From assembly GCA_028280225.1 (NCBI GenBank), contig JANQMF010000200.1, positions 1 through 37,228 of the forward strand: 37,228 nucleotides of DNA. The letters run 5' to 3'. The DNA is from Pseudomonadales bacterium. GTDB taxonomy: Bacteria; Pseudomonadota; Gammaproteobacteria; Pseudomonadales; Azotimanducaceae. Positions 1-8,312 of this stretch are shown here, piece by piece; the first letter of the stretch is position 1; each line of letters begins with the position of its first letter. The notes beneath the pieces are model-generated. The model was not told the DNA's origin, did no database searches, and saw nothing but the letters and a program-made list of their open reading frames with translations. Position numbers and translations under genes: made by a program.

Positions 1-666
1 GCGGTGTAAAATGGGCAAGTGGTAGTAGTCCAGGTAGCCGTCGTAGGCCACCTTCCAGTTGGGCCCTTCCACGCGCTGGGTGGAGTGGTAGTGCCAATCC
101 TGAAAGCCAAATTCCGCCAGCAACTCATCGTAGCCCGACAAAAACAGATTGATATCCAGGGTTGATTCGGGATCCAGGGTGACCCAGATCAGACCGGCTT
201 TTTCCAGGCAGGGCAGGGGGGTGAGGCCGTTTGCTTTTTTGTCGATCTCACCAAATTGTTCTGCTGCATAGATGGCCACCAGATCACCTTCCGGTGAATA
301 ACTCCAGGCGTGATATGGACAGGTAAACCGATGCGCCGAACCACAGCCCTCGTTGACCAGGCGGGCACCCCGGTGGCTGCACATATTGACAAAGGCCCGC
401 ACCTGTCCGCTTTGGGTCCGGGTCAACAGGACTTGTACACCCACCGCTTCCACAGCTTTGTAATCCCCGGGCCGGGGCAGTTCCGCGGTGGCTGCCAGCA
501 ACAGAGGCAGGCGGCGAAAGATTTTTGCTTTTTCCTGTTCGTAACGTGCTTCGTCATAATAATTTTCCACGGGGATGCGCACGATCCCATCCGCTTGATC
601 CTGAGTACCCGCCCGGCCGTGGGCCAGATCCTTTTTGGCTATTTCTATCAGTTGTGCTTTAGACAT
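1..666 (-). CDS. Rieske aromatic ring-hydroxylating oxygenase, alpha subunit (3' end cut by window)
   Basis: The N-terminal 222 residues of a Rieske non-heme iron oxygenase large subunit; the gene runs off the left edge. The [2Fe-2S] motif is complete: C96-x-H98 (CSHRGARL) and C116-x2-H119 (CPYHAW). The mononuclear iron site begins at the edge: D213-x2-H216-x4-H221 within DYYHLPILH. Such subunits activate O2 for hydroxylation or demethylation of aromatic or sterol-like substrates, with electrons from a separate reductase that is not in the window. The start ATG at 666 is preceded by a G-rich Shine-Dalgarno (GCGGGGGG). It is divergent from the split-barrel gene at 863, and an AT-rich dyad lies just upstream. 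The substrate cannot be told from this part. Confidence 0.88.
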   Translation of the reverse strand, partial: MSKAQLIEIAKKDLAHGRAGTQDQADGIVRIPVENYYDEARYEQEKAKIFRRLPLLLAATAELPRPGDYKAVEAVGVQVLLTRTQSGQVRAFVNMCSHRGARLVNEGCGSAHRFTCPYHAWSYSPEGDLVAIYAAEQFGEIDKKANGLTPLPCLEKAGLIWVTLDPESTLDINLFLSGYDELLAEFGFQDWHYHSTQRVEGPNWKVAYDGYLDYYHLPILHR

Positions 667-679
667 ATTTCCCCCCGCA

Positions 680-703
680 ATATTAATTAACGGTTGTTAA
701 TAT
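680..703. promoter_or_regulatory. AT-rich imperfect dyad upstream of the Rieske gene (possible operator)
   Basis: ATATTAA (680-686) and TTAATAT (697-703) form 7-bp arms around a 10-nt centre, with 9 of 12 pairs matching over the whole 24 bp. It sits 14-37 bp upstream of the Rieske start codon, where a repressor or activator site would lie. No cognate regulator is adjacent on this side. Confidence 0.3.
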
Positions 704-862
704 AATGGATTTGAACAAAATCTGCCCACTTAAGTTAGCGCAGACCACCTCGGGGATCGTCCAGGCCGGGCAGACGCTTAGTATGTGGGTGTTCGCGGGT
801 AGTGACAAGATAATGTAACGCGTGCTATTTTTTATTCTCACCGGGGAGCACAGGAGGGTCAT

Positions 863-1453
863 ATGGCAGCGGACAATAAAAAGGCAACGGACCATGAAGT
901 GGTTTCGATCTATCGTCACAGTGACGAGCAGATCGACCGGCTGATGACCAAGGCACCCGAATGTGTGTTGATGTGGGGTACCCGGGATCATTGGCCGGTG
1001 GGTGTGGTGCACTCGTTTGTCTGGCAGGACGGCAAGATATGGGTAACCTTTGCCGCACACCGGCATCGCGCCGCGGCAATTCGCCGTGACCCGCGAGTGT
1101 CTGTGTGTGTCAGCGGCCGTACCAGTGATGATCCGGATTGTCCCCTGGGGGCCGTCACGGTAAAAGGTACCGGGGTTTTTCACGAAGACAGCCAAACCAA
1201 GGCTTGGTTCTATCGTGCCCTGGCGCAAAAGGTGGCCCAGGGTGACAAGGCGGTTGAGGATGACTTTCGTGACTTGCTGGATTCACCCTTGCGCTTGATC
1301 CTGGAAATCACGCCACAAAAGTGGATCTCCTTTGACGCGGATAAATCCGCCCGCCATCGGGCAGGATTGCTGGCGGAAGAGGAAATGTCCGAGGTGCAAA
1401 GCGCGGATGCCCAACGTCTGCATGATGAGCGGGCACGCCGGGGTTTGGATTAG
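863..1453 (+). CDS. Pyridoxamine 5'-phosphate oxidase-like (FMN/F420 split beta-barrel) protein
   Basis: A 196-residue protein of the PNPOx-like split-barrel flavin-binding superfamily. The typical order is visible: an N-terminal helix, a strand pair (VLMWGTRDHWPVGVV), the IWVTF strand followed by HRHRAAAIRRDPRVSVCV (the phosphate-binding Arg/Lys-rich turn and the following strand), then GAVTVKGTGVF and a C-terminal KWISFD strand. The family includes pyridoxamine oxidases, heme-utilisation proteins and F420- or FMN-dependent reductases; the exact reaction cannot be told. The ATG has a strong ribosome site (CAGGAGGG) a few bases upstream. It is divergent from the Rieske gene, so the two may share a control region and a catabolic role (inference). 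Confidence 0.75.
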   Translation: MAADNKKATDHEVVSIYRHSDEQIDRLMTKAPECVLMWGTRDHWPVGVVHSFVWQDGKIWVTFAAHRHRAAAIRRDPRVSVCVSGRTSDDPDCPLGAVTVKGTGVFHEDSQTKAWFYRALAQKVAQGDKAVEDDFRDLLDSPLRLILEITPQKWISFDADKSARHRAGLLAEEEMSEVQSADAQRLHDERARRGLD

Positions 1454-1674
1454 CCGCTCTGCCATAAAGGTAAAAACCCGACTTCCCAGGGTTTGGGTAT
1501 GCGATGGCTGCCGCGATCGGTATCAGTTATAGCTTCAGGCTATGTCCTTATTATAGAAAGATCTGAAGGTTGACTAAGAAACCCGGCTTTGTAAGCTGAT
1601 CTGGCGGATATCCCCGGGTGAGTCTTGTTAGTCCAGGGTCCGCAAGGGAATGGTGTTGAGGGGATTCAATCACC

Positions 1675-4428
1675 ATGCCTCACAAAAAACTGGAGAAACT
1701 TATGCGAACAATGCTAACTGTCGCTGTAATGGCGACTGCGTTGGTGCACGCTGTCCAGACCTATGCTGAAGAAGAGGGTTATATTGAAGAAATACTCGTA
1801 ACCGGTTCTTTTATCAAGCGAAAATCTCAAGCTGACAGCGTTTCACCTCTCACTAATCTGGACCGCGAGTCCATCGACGATACCGGTATTCTCACCAGCC
1901 AGGAACTGTTCCGCTGGTTACCCAGCAATACCGGCTCGGAAAACCAGGCTGATTCTCTGACCCAGGGGAATACCACCGGAACCGCCAATGTTAACCTTCG
2001 GGGCCTGGGCCTGGGCTCGACCCTGGTACTGGTTAACGGACGGCGCCAAACGGTGGCCGGGCAGGTGGCAAACGGTGGGGACACCTTTGTGGACATCAAT
2101 GCCCTGGTCCCCATGATCATGGTAGAAAATATCGAAGTCCTTAAGGATGGTGCAGCCGCGCTTTACGGTTCCGATGCGGTTGCCGGTGTGGTCAACTACA
2201 AAACGCGCAACGACTTTACGGGTTTTGAGCTGCGCGGCAACTATCAGGCCACCAGTCAAAGTGATGATCATGCGGATACCGAATGGTCGATGTTGTTTGG
2301 CACCGGCAACGACCGTACCAATATTGTAGCGGCGCTTAAATATTTTGAGCGGTCTGAGTTAACCTTGCCCGATCGTGATCTACCGACCAAGACAGAGTCG
2401 GGTTTTGGTAACCCGGGAACCTTTGTCTTGTTGGGCCCGTCGCCAACATTTCCCGGCGTGACGCCGGGAACCCAACTGGCGGATCCGGACTGTACCAGCG
2501 GAACCGGCAGCCGGGTGAACGATCTGGGTGGCGGTAATAGCGAGTGCCGATTTGACTTTGGTCCAAGCTTTACCCTGGCGCCTGATGAAAAGCGTCTGGG
2601 TGCCTATGTTGTTGCCGAGCACGACTTTAACGAAAGCCTGACTTTCTTTGGCGAATTTGGTTATGCCAAAAACGAAACTGTAGCGGGCTTTTCGCCTTCG
2701 TTCCCGGCATTCAACTTCCCGACAATTGCCGCGGATCATCCCGGCAACCCCTTTCAGACACCGGTTGTAGCGATATATCGCCCCATTGGTGACGGCACCG
2801 GTGAACCCGGCGGGAATCGCGTAGAAAACTCTGCGGACAGTGAAACCGTCCGGTTTGTCATTGGTGCCAGTGGTGAGTTTAACGCCGCCAACTGGGGTTA
2901 TGATGTGGCTTATACGTTTTCTGAAAACAGCACAGATACCACGGCAAACGACCAGGTTGCTTCGCGGCTGGATATTGCACTGGCCGGATTGGGTGGCACT
3001 GGTTGTGATTTGTTGACGCCAACCCCCGGTGCCAATGGTTGCCTTTACTACAATCCGTTTGGCACATCTTTAAACGCTCAGCCGGGGGATCCGGAATTTA
3101 ACACGCCTGAAGTGCTGGCCTTTGTCAACTCCAACAACCCCACCGGTGTTGATGTGGATTTAGATGTATGGGATGTGATTTTCTCCGGAGACCTGTTTGA
3201 GATGCCCGCAGGCACAGCAGGCTTGGCTTTCGGCTATCAACGACGCGAAGAGTCCCGTAAAACAGACCGCAGTGAAGATGCTGAACGTGAAGACTTAGCC
3301 TTTCTGGTGGGTGGCCCTGACGTCTTTGGTGAGGTAGAAGTGGATGCCTTTTTTGCGGAATTTTATTTGCCATTGTTCGACAATGATCTGGGCTCCCTGG
3401 AAACACAGTTGGCGGTACGCTACGAAGAATACGAGGCCGGCTTTGATTCCACGGATCCGAAGATTGGTCTGCTGTATCGTAAGGGTGACCGGTTTTCCGC
3501 GCGTTTTACCTGGGGAACCGCGTTTCGCGCACCCACGCTGTTCCAACAGTTTAACGAAACGACGGCGTTGAACGCCTCCCTCGATCCGGTAACCGGCCAG
3601 TTGGTGTTCATTGGTAATACGGCCCGGCCCAACCCGGACCTGGAGCCCGAGGATGCTGAAACCTTTAACGTTGGCTTTACCTATGCACCCCTGGAAAATC
3701 TTGAGTTCAGCCTCGACTACTACAATGTAGAGTATGACGACCGCCTGGTGCAGGAGTCTGGTCAGGACCTGCTGATTCAAGAGGCTGGCGCCCTTGCTGC
3801 CGCGGGGTGTACAGCCGCAGATCTGCAAACAGCACCTTGTCTTGCGGTGCGTAATCCGGCGATCTTAAGAAACGAAATTACGGGTGCACCGACCCGGATC
3901 TTTGTCAGCCGCTTTAACGCGGCAAGTGCCGAAACCGACGGTTTTGACTTTGAAGCCAAGTGGTTTATGGACAGCGATGTGGGTACCTTCAGCATCACCA
4001 ACAATTCAACCTACGTGGCCAGCTTTGATCTGCAGCAGACTGAAGGTGGCCCAACGGTGGATGGAGCCGGTTTCCGGAACGAAAACAACATTCTGGCGCG
4101 CTCCATTCCGGAATTGCGGTCCAACACCAGCTTGTCCTGGTCCAACAACAACAATCAAATGGCCAACATTATCGTGCGCTACATTGACAGCTACGAAGAA
4201 TCCACCGGTGATGAGATTGACAGTTGGACCGTTGTGGACCTTCAGTACAACTACACCATGCAGTTGTTTGAAGACCAGGAAGCCACCATTACCGTGGGGG
4301 CTTTGAATGTCTTTGATGAAGATCCGCCGGAGGTAGCCGGTTCGCTGAATGAATTTGGTTACGATACCAAGGTGCATGATGCCCGGGGTAGAATGTGGTA
4401 CGCACGCTTTGTGTACACCATTCCATAG
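1675..4428 (+). CDS. TonB-dependent outer-membrane receptor
   Basis: A 917-residue TonB-dependent receptor, or 908 if translation begins at the ATG at 1702, which has GGAG upstream and starts directly with a signal peptide (MRTMLTVAVMATALVHA...TYA). After cleavage comes a short acidic stretch with a TonB-box-like EEILVTGS, the plug domain (residues ~45-175; NLRGLGLGSTLVLVNGRR and VLKDGAAALYGSDAVAGVVN are hallmark plug motifs) and a 22-strand barrel to the C-terminus, ending in an aromatic-rich strand (WYARFVYTIP). These proteins import scarce large ligands across the outer membrane using TonB-ExbBD energy. The ITGS-type plug resembles receptors common in marine Cellvibrionales and sphingomonads for carbohydrates or hydrophobic compounds. 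The ligand is unknown. It is a single gene with its own terminator. Confidence 0.95.
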   Translation: MPHKKLEKLMRTMLTVAVMATALVHAVQTYAEEEGYIEEILVTGSFIKRKSQADSVSPLTNLDRESIDDTGILTSQELFRWLPSNTGSENQADSLTQGNTTGTANVNLRGLGLGSTLVLVNGRRQTVAGQVANGGDTFVDINALVPMIMVENIEVLKDGAAALYGSDAVAGVVNYKTRNDFTGFELRGNYQATSQSDDHADTEWSMLFGTGNDRTNIVAALKYFERSELTLPDRDLPTKTESGFGNPGTFVLLGPSPTFPGVTPGTQLADPDCTSGTGSRVNDLGGGNSECRFDFGPSFTLAPDEKRLGAYVVAEHDFNESLTFFGEFGYAKNETVAGFSPSFPAFNFPTIAADHPGNPFQTPVVAIYRPIGDGTGEPGGNRVENSADSETVRFVIGASGEFNAANWGYDVAYTFSENSTDTTANDQVASRLDIALAGLGGTGCDLLTPTPGANGCLYYNPFGTSLNAQPGDPEFNTPEVLAFVNSNNPTGVDVDLDVWDVIFSGDLFEMPAGTAGLAFGYQRREESRKTDRSEDAEREDLAFLVGGPDVFGEVEVDAFFAEFYLPLFDNDLGSLETQLAVRYEEYEAGFDSTDPKIGLLYRKGDRFSARFTWGTAFRAPTLFQQFNETTALNASLDPVTGQLVFIGNTARPNPDLEPEDAETFNVGFTYAPLENLEFSLDYYNVEYDDRLVQESGQDLLIQEAGALAAAGCTAADLQTAPCLAVRNPAILRNEITGAPTRIFVSRFNAASAETDGFDFEAKWFMDSDVGTFSITNNSTYVASFDLQQTEGGPTVDGAGFRNENNILARSIPELRSNTSLSWSNNNNQMANIIVRYIDSYEESTGDEIDSWTVVDLQYNYTMQLFEDQEATITVGALNVFDEDPPEVAGSLNEFGYDTKVHDARGRMWYARFVYTIP

Positions 4429-4461
4429 CGGCAAACCCCTAGCCAGAACATTCTACTGGCC

Positions 4462-4497
4462 AATAAAGGGCACCCATGTGGTGCCCTTTATTGTGGG
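4462..4497 (+). terminator. Terminator-like hairpin after the TonB-dependent receptor
   Basis: A perfect 13-bp inverted repeat, AATAAAGGGCACC (4462-4474) and GGTGCCCTTTATT (4480-4492), around a 5-nt loop CATGT. The A-rich and T-rich ends make it usable in both directions. It lies 34 bp after the receptor stop. Confidence 0.8.
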
Positions 4498-4601
4498 TAA
4501 ATATTGCCTAAGTCTTTGATTTGGATCATTTAATTCCGGGATTATTTGAGCTTTGGGAGCTTCGTGTTATGTTCCGGGTAAAACGGGTACCGGAGGTGAT
4601 C

Positions 4602-5024
4602 GTGGCCAAAACAGCTTTGCAAAAACTGCGGGAAAATAAGGCCCAGAAGATGGTGGTGTTGGACAAAGACTTTGCCGGGATTAAGGCGGGCCAGCGGATG
4701 CTGGTGGGTACTCCGCAGATGATCGACGAATACATGCGCAAAGTACCCCGCGGTGAGGTGCGGTCGGTGCACCGCATGCGCAATGAATTGGCACGCCGCA
4801 ACAAGTGTCATGCCACCTGTCCGGTCTCTACCGGAATTTTTGTCCGTATTGCCGCAGAGGCAGCCATAGAACAGTTACAGGCGGGTGAACCCCTGGACCA
4901 GGTTACGCCATTCTGGCGGACCATCCAGCCGGAGGACAAAGTTGCCGACAAACTCAGTCTGGGGTCCGACTGGATTCGCCACCAACGGGAATTGGAACAG
5001 GCGCTGATGGGCGAGCAGGGTTGA
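4602..5024 (+). CDS. MGMT/Atl-like small protein of unknown function
   Basis: An open frame extends back to 4521, but the best start is the GTG at 4602, preceded by a near-consensus ribosome site GGAGGTGAT (4593-4600). That gives 140 residues beginning (M)AKTALQKLREN. The C-terminal part (NKCHATCPVSTGIF, then TPFWRTIQPEDKVADKLSLG) resembles a widespread family annotated as MGMT-family or alkyltransferase-like. In that family the PCHR alkyl-acceptor site is absent and a conserved CPVTTGIF segment appears instead. I see no PCHR motif here, so alkyl transfer is unlikely; DNA binding or alkyl-base sensing would be a guess. It is convergent with the TetR gene. Family assignment is from memory of the motif pattern. 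Confidence 0.55.
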   Translation: MAKTALQKLRENKAQKMVVLDKDFAGIKAGQRMLVGTPQMIDEYMRKVPRGEVRSVHRMRNELARRNKCHATCPVSTGIFVRIAAEAAIEQLQAGEPLDQVTPFWRTIQPEDKVADKLSLGSDWIRHQRELEQALMGEQG

Positions 5025-5032
5025 CGGGCAAC

Positions 5033-5058
5033 CCGGACCATGATGTTTGACGGTCCGG
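5033..5058. terminator. Stem-loop between convergent genes
   Basis: CCGGACC (5033-5039) and GGTCCGG (5052-5058) form a perfect 7-bp stem with a 12-nt loop in the 38-bp gap between the MGMT-like gene and the TetR gene. There is no T tract on either side, so intrinsic termination would be weak. Confidence 0.4.
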
Positions 5059-5062
5059 ACCG

Positions 5063-5686
5063 CTAATTTGCCGTTGCCGGCAGGGGTACAACCAGGTTAA
5101 TGACCTGTGCGATCAGGGCCTCCTGATCCTGTGCGGCAAAGGTATCCGCTGCCAGCATGCTATCTACCAGTAACAAGGCGGCGCCCGTTGGCACCGCGTT
5201 GGTGTACAGGGTTAATAAATCCACCGGGACATCCGGGTGCCGTCCGGCTATCTGGGTGGCGGCTACCGCCTCCGTCACCACCTGAGAAAAGTCTTCAATT
5301 GCGTCTTTCAGGGCCTGATCCGCATAACGATTCACATCCGGGTGGTGCAGCGTACGGAACAATGGCCGGTGATTGAGCGCCCAGCGCAGATAACCCCGGC
5401 CCATGGCATTTAAACGCGAATGAGCATCCTGATTGGCCGCCTGATCTGCGGCATCCAGGGTGGCGGCTTTGATTTTTAACCATCCGTCAGTGGCCAAGGC
5501 TGAAAGCAGGGCCGCCTTGTTCTTGAAATGCCGGTTTGGCGCGGCATGAGAAACCTGCAGGTCTCTGGCCAAACCCCGCAAAGTCAGAGCTTCCACTCCG
5601 TCAGCGTCGATGATTTCCGCGGCGCGTTGCAAAAGCTCAGCGCGTAAATTCCCGTGGTGATAAGCCTTTTGTGTTTTTGTTGCCAT
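5063..5686 (-). CDS. TetR/AcrR family transcriptional regulator
   Basis: A 207-residue TetR-type repressor. The N-terminal helix-turn-helix (residues ~10-58) contains YHHGNLRAELL, ALTLRGLARDLQVSHAAPNRHF and KNKAALLSALA; the YHHGNLR opening is typical of the subgroup with a WHG-type C-terminal ligand domain. Residues ~75-200 form the helical ligand-binding and dimerisation part. The gene is divergent from the small membrane protein/desaturase pair. Two near-identical dyads in the gap (5715-5733, 5754-5772) are the obvious operators, so the protein most likely represses the desaturase unit, and perhaps itself, until a lipid or hydrophobic ligand binds. The ligand is unknown. Confidence 0.92.
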   Translation of the reverse strand: MATKTQKAYHHGNLRAELLQRAAEIIDADGVEALTLRGLARDLQVSHAAPNRHFKNKAALLSALATDGWLKIKAATLDAADQAANQDAHSRLNAMGRGYLRWALNHRPLFRTLHHPDVNRYADQALKDAIEDFSQVVTEAVAATQIAGRHPDVPVDLLTLYTNAVPTGAALLLVDSMLAADTFAAQDQEALIAQVINLVVPLPATAN

Positions 5687-5714
5687 AAGTTGCTGGAAGA
5701 TGTGCCCTAGGTTT

Positions 5715-5733
5715 ATGTTGACATCGTCTACAT
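5715..5733. promoter_or_regulatory. TetR operator O1 (imperfect dyad over the -35 box)
   Basis: ATGTTGACA-T-CGTCTACAT: a 19-bp site with the same right half as the perfect dyad at 5754-5772 and two mismatches in the left half. It covers the TTGACA -35 box at 5718-5723, so binding would block RNA polymerase. Confidence 0.7.
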
Positions 5734-5746
5734 TTGGGATTAAATT
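5718..5746 (+). promoter_or_regulatory. Sigma-70 promoter for the desaturase unit
   Basis: A perfect -35 box TTGACA (5718-5723), a 17-bp spacer and the -10 box TAAATT (5741-5746, 4 of 6 matches). The predicted start of transcription is near 5753, next to the second operator. The promoter is flanked and overlapped by the two TetR dyads. Confidence 0.65.
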
Positions 5747-5753
5747 ACGTTAT

Positions 5754-5772
5754 ATGTAGACGACGTCTACAT
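5754..5772. promoter_or_regulatory. TetR operator O2 (perfect 19-bp dyad)
   Basis: ATGTAGACG-A-CGTCTACAT is a perfect inverted repeat with 9-bp arms and one central base. Its centre lies 39 bp from that of O1, and it starts at the predicted transcription start, a classical repressor position. Confidence 0.75.
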
Positions 5773-5803
5773 TGGAGCTACTTTATGGTGACAGGTGTGG
5801 GAA

Positions 5804-5995
5804 ATGCAACAGTTGATCAAAGTATTCTTCTCCCCGATGGTCTTTGCCCTCGGATTTTTATGGCCCCTTAGCACACAGCTTGTGTTGGAGACCGGACTGG
5901 TCGCAAACGGCTGGGCTTGGGTGGTGGGGGTTCTGGTGGTACTGCCTTTTGCACTGATGGCGCAAATTCGCGGGAGCTGGATATGGATCAAATAG
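5804..5995 (+). CDS. Small two-helix membrane protein upstream of the desaturase
   Basis: A protein of about 63 residues (66 if the GTG at 5795 is used) with two hydrophobic segments: FFSPMVFALGFLWPLSTQLVL and WAWVVGVLVVLPFALMAQI. I do not recognise a family. It is the first gene after the TetR-controlled promoter and overlaps the desaturase start by 13 nt, so translation of the two is probably coupled. A small membrane partner or stabiliser of the desaturase is a reasonable guess, not a demonstrated role. The start is uncertain because a GGAG at 5774 points to an ATG at 5784 in another frame (28 codons). Confidence 0.55.
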   Translation: MQQLIKVFFSPMVFALGFLWPLSTQLVLETGLVANGWAWVVGVLVVLPFALMAQIRGSWIWIK

Positions 5996-6867
5996 CTCAA
6001 AGCGCAAATTTGGCGGTGGAAGGCACAGCTGAGCAGCTGGACGTGTTGGAGCGCAAAATTGCCGGTAAATACATGGGTATTGTGCCTTGGGGGGCAGTGA
6101 TCTGGGGTATCGGTAATTGCCTGGTTTTTGTGTCACTGTTTCCCCTGGTGCTCTTCGATGTCCTGCCAGTCTGGCTTGCCTTTCCCGTCGCTACCCTCAA
6201 TGTGATGTTAAGTTATCTGCCGTCCCACGAAGCTCAGCACAATATTATTGCGGGCCGGGGCAAACCCTTGAGGTGGCTTAACGAATTAGTTGGACATGTC
6301 TCGACCATTCCCCTGGTTTATCCCTACCGGGTGCTGCGGGCGACCCATATGGAGCATCATGCCCACTGTAATCATCCTGAACTGGACCCGGACTTTGACG
6401 TCCACGCCCGTTCCAGTGTGGATTATTTCTTTAATTTTCTGCGCAACGTACAACCCGGATCCGCCAGAAATGGTGCTTATCGCAGGTGCCTGGAACGGCT
6501 GGGCCAAGGCCACTTGATGCTGGATGCGCTAATTTACGAAGGGGTTTATCTGCTGGTTATGTTCACCATGGCCTGGTGCGGATATGCCATCGAAGCGGCG
6601 CTGTTGTGGTGGCTGCCTAAACTGATTGGGCAATATCATCTGTTGTACTACTTGTCCTGGGCACCCCATCATCCCGGCGAGGCCCAGGGCCGGTACCAGG
6701 ATACCCGGGCCTTTAAGTCCAGGCTGGGCAACATCATCTCCGCCGGGATGCAGTACCATATTATCCACCACCTTTATCCGCGCATCCCCCTAAGCCTGAC
6801 TCCCGCAGCCTATCGCGAGCTGAAGCCCATTCTGCTCCGGCGGGGCTGTGACCTGGGTGGGCTGTAG
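5983..6867 (+). CDS. Membrane fatty-acid desaturase / hydroxylase (di-iron) family protein
   Basis: A 294-residue integral membrane di-iron enzyme. The three histidine boxes are present: HEAQH after the first hydrophobic block, HMEHH (in RATHMEHHAH), and HIIHH (QYHIIHHLYP) near the C-terminus, with an extra APHHP. The hydrophobic segments are arranged as in fatty-acid desaturases and bacterial carotenoid hydroxylase/ketolase relatives. The start chosen is the ATG at 5983, with GGGAGC seven bases upstream; the longer frame from 5917 would add a Gly-rich stretch out of character for the family. It is under the TetR-controlled promoter at 5718 and downstream of a small membrane protein. A role in lipid desaturation controlled by a lipid-sensing repressor is likely; carotenoid hydroxylation is the alternative. 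It is convergent with the MFS gene, 3 bp away. Confidence 0.85.
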   Translation: MDQIAQSANLAVEGTAEQLDVLERKIAGKYMGIVPWGAVIWGIGNCLVFVSLFPLVLFDVLPVWLAFPVATLNVMLSYLPSHEAQHNIIAGRGKPLRWLNELVGHVSTIPLVYPYRVLRATHMEHHAHCNHPELDPDFDVHARSSVDYFFNFLRNVQPGSARNGAYRRCLERLGQGHLMLDALIYEGVYLLVMFTMAWCGYAIEAALLWWLPKLIGQYHLLYYLSWAPHHPGEAQGRYQDTRAFKSRLGNIISAGMQYHIIHHLYPRIPLSLTPAAYRELKPILLRRGCDLGGL

Positions 6868-6870
6868 TCT

Positions 6871-8166
6871 TTATTGGGCCGGCGCGGATTCACCTTCATC
6901 CTTTATGGCGTTGCTGGCAATCCAGTAACAGACAAAAGAAATCACCATGGCGATCAGGCATACCCCCAGGGCAAAGGCTAAAGAACGTATGCCAAAGCTG
7001 CTTTCGGCAGCGTCGCTGATGGCACCGACCAACAAAGGCCCTAAGCCGAGACCCAGAAGATTGGCGATTAAAAACCCAAACGAAGCTGCTAACGCGCGTT
7101 GGTGAGGGTTAACCGCGGAAAGACCAATGGATATGGAAGTACCATAACCCAGCTGATAAAAAACCAGGCCCAGACCCAGCAGGGCGGTTGCGGCTAACCA
7201 ACCGTCAGCCATGAGTCCCAGAACATAAAGGGGGACTACCAGAAGCTGGGCGTAGGCGATACAGCGGACGGCCAGCTTGCGGGAGCGGGCGATAAGACGA
7301 TCGCCAATCAAGCCGCCAACCAGCAAACCAGGCACGCCGACCAACAAGGCCATGGTTCCGATCAGTGTTCCTACTTCAGCTTGGGAGAGGTCAAATTGCC
7401 GCAGGTACAGGGCAGGTTTCCACGAAGAAAATCCGTAACCCACAAAAATGGCTGAGGTATGGCCCAGCATATTCCACAACCACAGCCGGTTTTTCACCAG
7501 TTCTCTCACAGTTGCATTAAAACCCAGCCGCTGGGCAGGTTTGACCGCGTTGTCCAGAGCGCCGCGGACGGGTTCTTTAACCGTGGTATACAACAACACC
7601 GCCAGCAGAATGCCGGGCAAGCCGACAACCGCAAATGCCCAGCGCCAGCCGTATTCCTGGGCTACCCAACCCCCGGCGGCTAAGCCGATAAAGGTGCCCA
7701 CCGTGGGTCCCATGGAGTAGATGGACATGGCCACGGACCGCTCCGTGGGATCAAAGTAATCGGATACCAGGGAATGGGAAGGGGGACCACCGCCTGCCTC
7801 CCCCACCCCCACGCCAATGCGGGCCAGAAACAAGTGCCAAAACGATCCTGCCAGACCACACACCGCGGTCATTGCGCTCCACACGGTAATGGCAATGGAA
7901 ACAATTCTGACCCGGTTGCTGCGGTCCGCCAACCGGGCAATCGGTACGCCGAGGGTGGCGTAAAATAACGCAAAGGCAATACCGGAAAGCAGCCCCAGCT
8001 GGGTATCGCTGAGGTCAAACTCCAGGCGCAGGTCTTCCAGCAGAATGGACACAATTTGCCGGTCCATAAAACTAAAGGCATAAACGATCATAAGAACACC
8101 GAGGACATACCAGCGGTAGACACCGTAACTTGTAACGGTACCGGGTGAAGTGACTTGGTCGCTCAT
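6871..8166 (-). CDS. MFS transporter, Spinster-like family
   Basis: A 431-residue, 12-helix major facilitator. Features of the Spinster-like group are visible: FMDRQ (33-37) at the end of the first helix, the loop 2-3 motif LADRSNR (79-85), and ARIGVGVGEAGGGPPSHSLV in helices 4-5. The central loop carries VKEPVRG. In proteobacteria such carriers often sit beside sterol, terpene, lipid or aromatic degradation genes; the true substrate is unknown. It is divergent from the acyl-CoA synthetase at 8313 with a 146-bp gap, suggesting shared control. The ribosome site is weak. Confidence 0.88.
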   Translation of the reverse strand: MSDQVTSPGTVTSYGVYRWYVLGVLMIVYAFSFMDRQIVSILLEDLRLEFDLSDTQLGLLSGIAFALFYATLGVPIARLADRSNRVRIVSIAITVWSAMTAVCGLAGSFWHLFLARIGVGVGEAGGGPPSHSLVSDYFDPTERSVAMSIYSMGPTVGTFIGLAAGGWVAQEYGWRWAFAVVGLPGILLAVLLYTTVKEPVRGALDNAVKPAQRLGFNATVRELVKNRLWLWNMLGHTSAIFVGYGFSSWKPALYLRQFDLSQAEVGTLIGTMALLVGVPGLLVGGLIGDRLIARSRKLAVRCIAYAQLLVVPLYVLGLMADGWLAATALLGLGLVFYQLGYGTSISIGLSAVNPHQRALAASFGFLIANLLGLGLGPLLVGAISDAAESSFGIRSLAFALGVCLIAMVISFVCYWIASNAIKDEGESAPAQ

Positions 8167-8312
8167 ATTTGTGCCTGGTAATTATCGAAGGCCAGCATCG
8201 CATATGGGTGGGCAGGGGTCTATCCCTTTGACGGGGCTGACGCCAATCATAGCTTCTTGCGGCCAAAGCAGCCGGGTATACTTATGACGCTGACGGGAAT
8301 GGGAGGTTAACA

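Noticed and set aside
683-1228. 181-codon frame on the minus strand
   Set aside because: Antisense to the split-barrel protein, which has a strong ribosome site and a family fold; the minus frame has neither.
1526-1545. Short dyad ATAGC-N5-GCTAT after the split-barrel gene
   Set aside because: The stem is only 5 bp with no T tract; too weak to call a terminator or operator.
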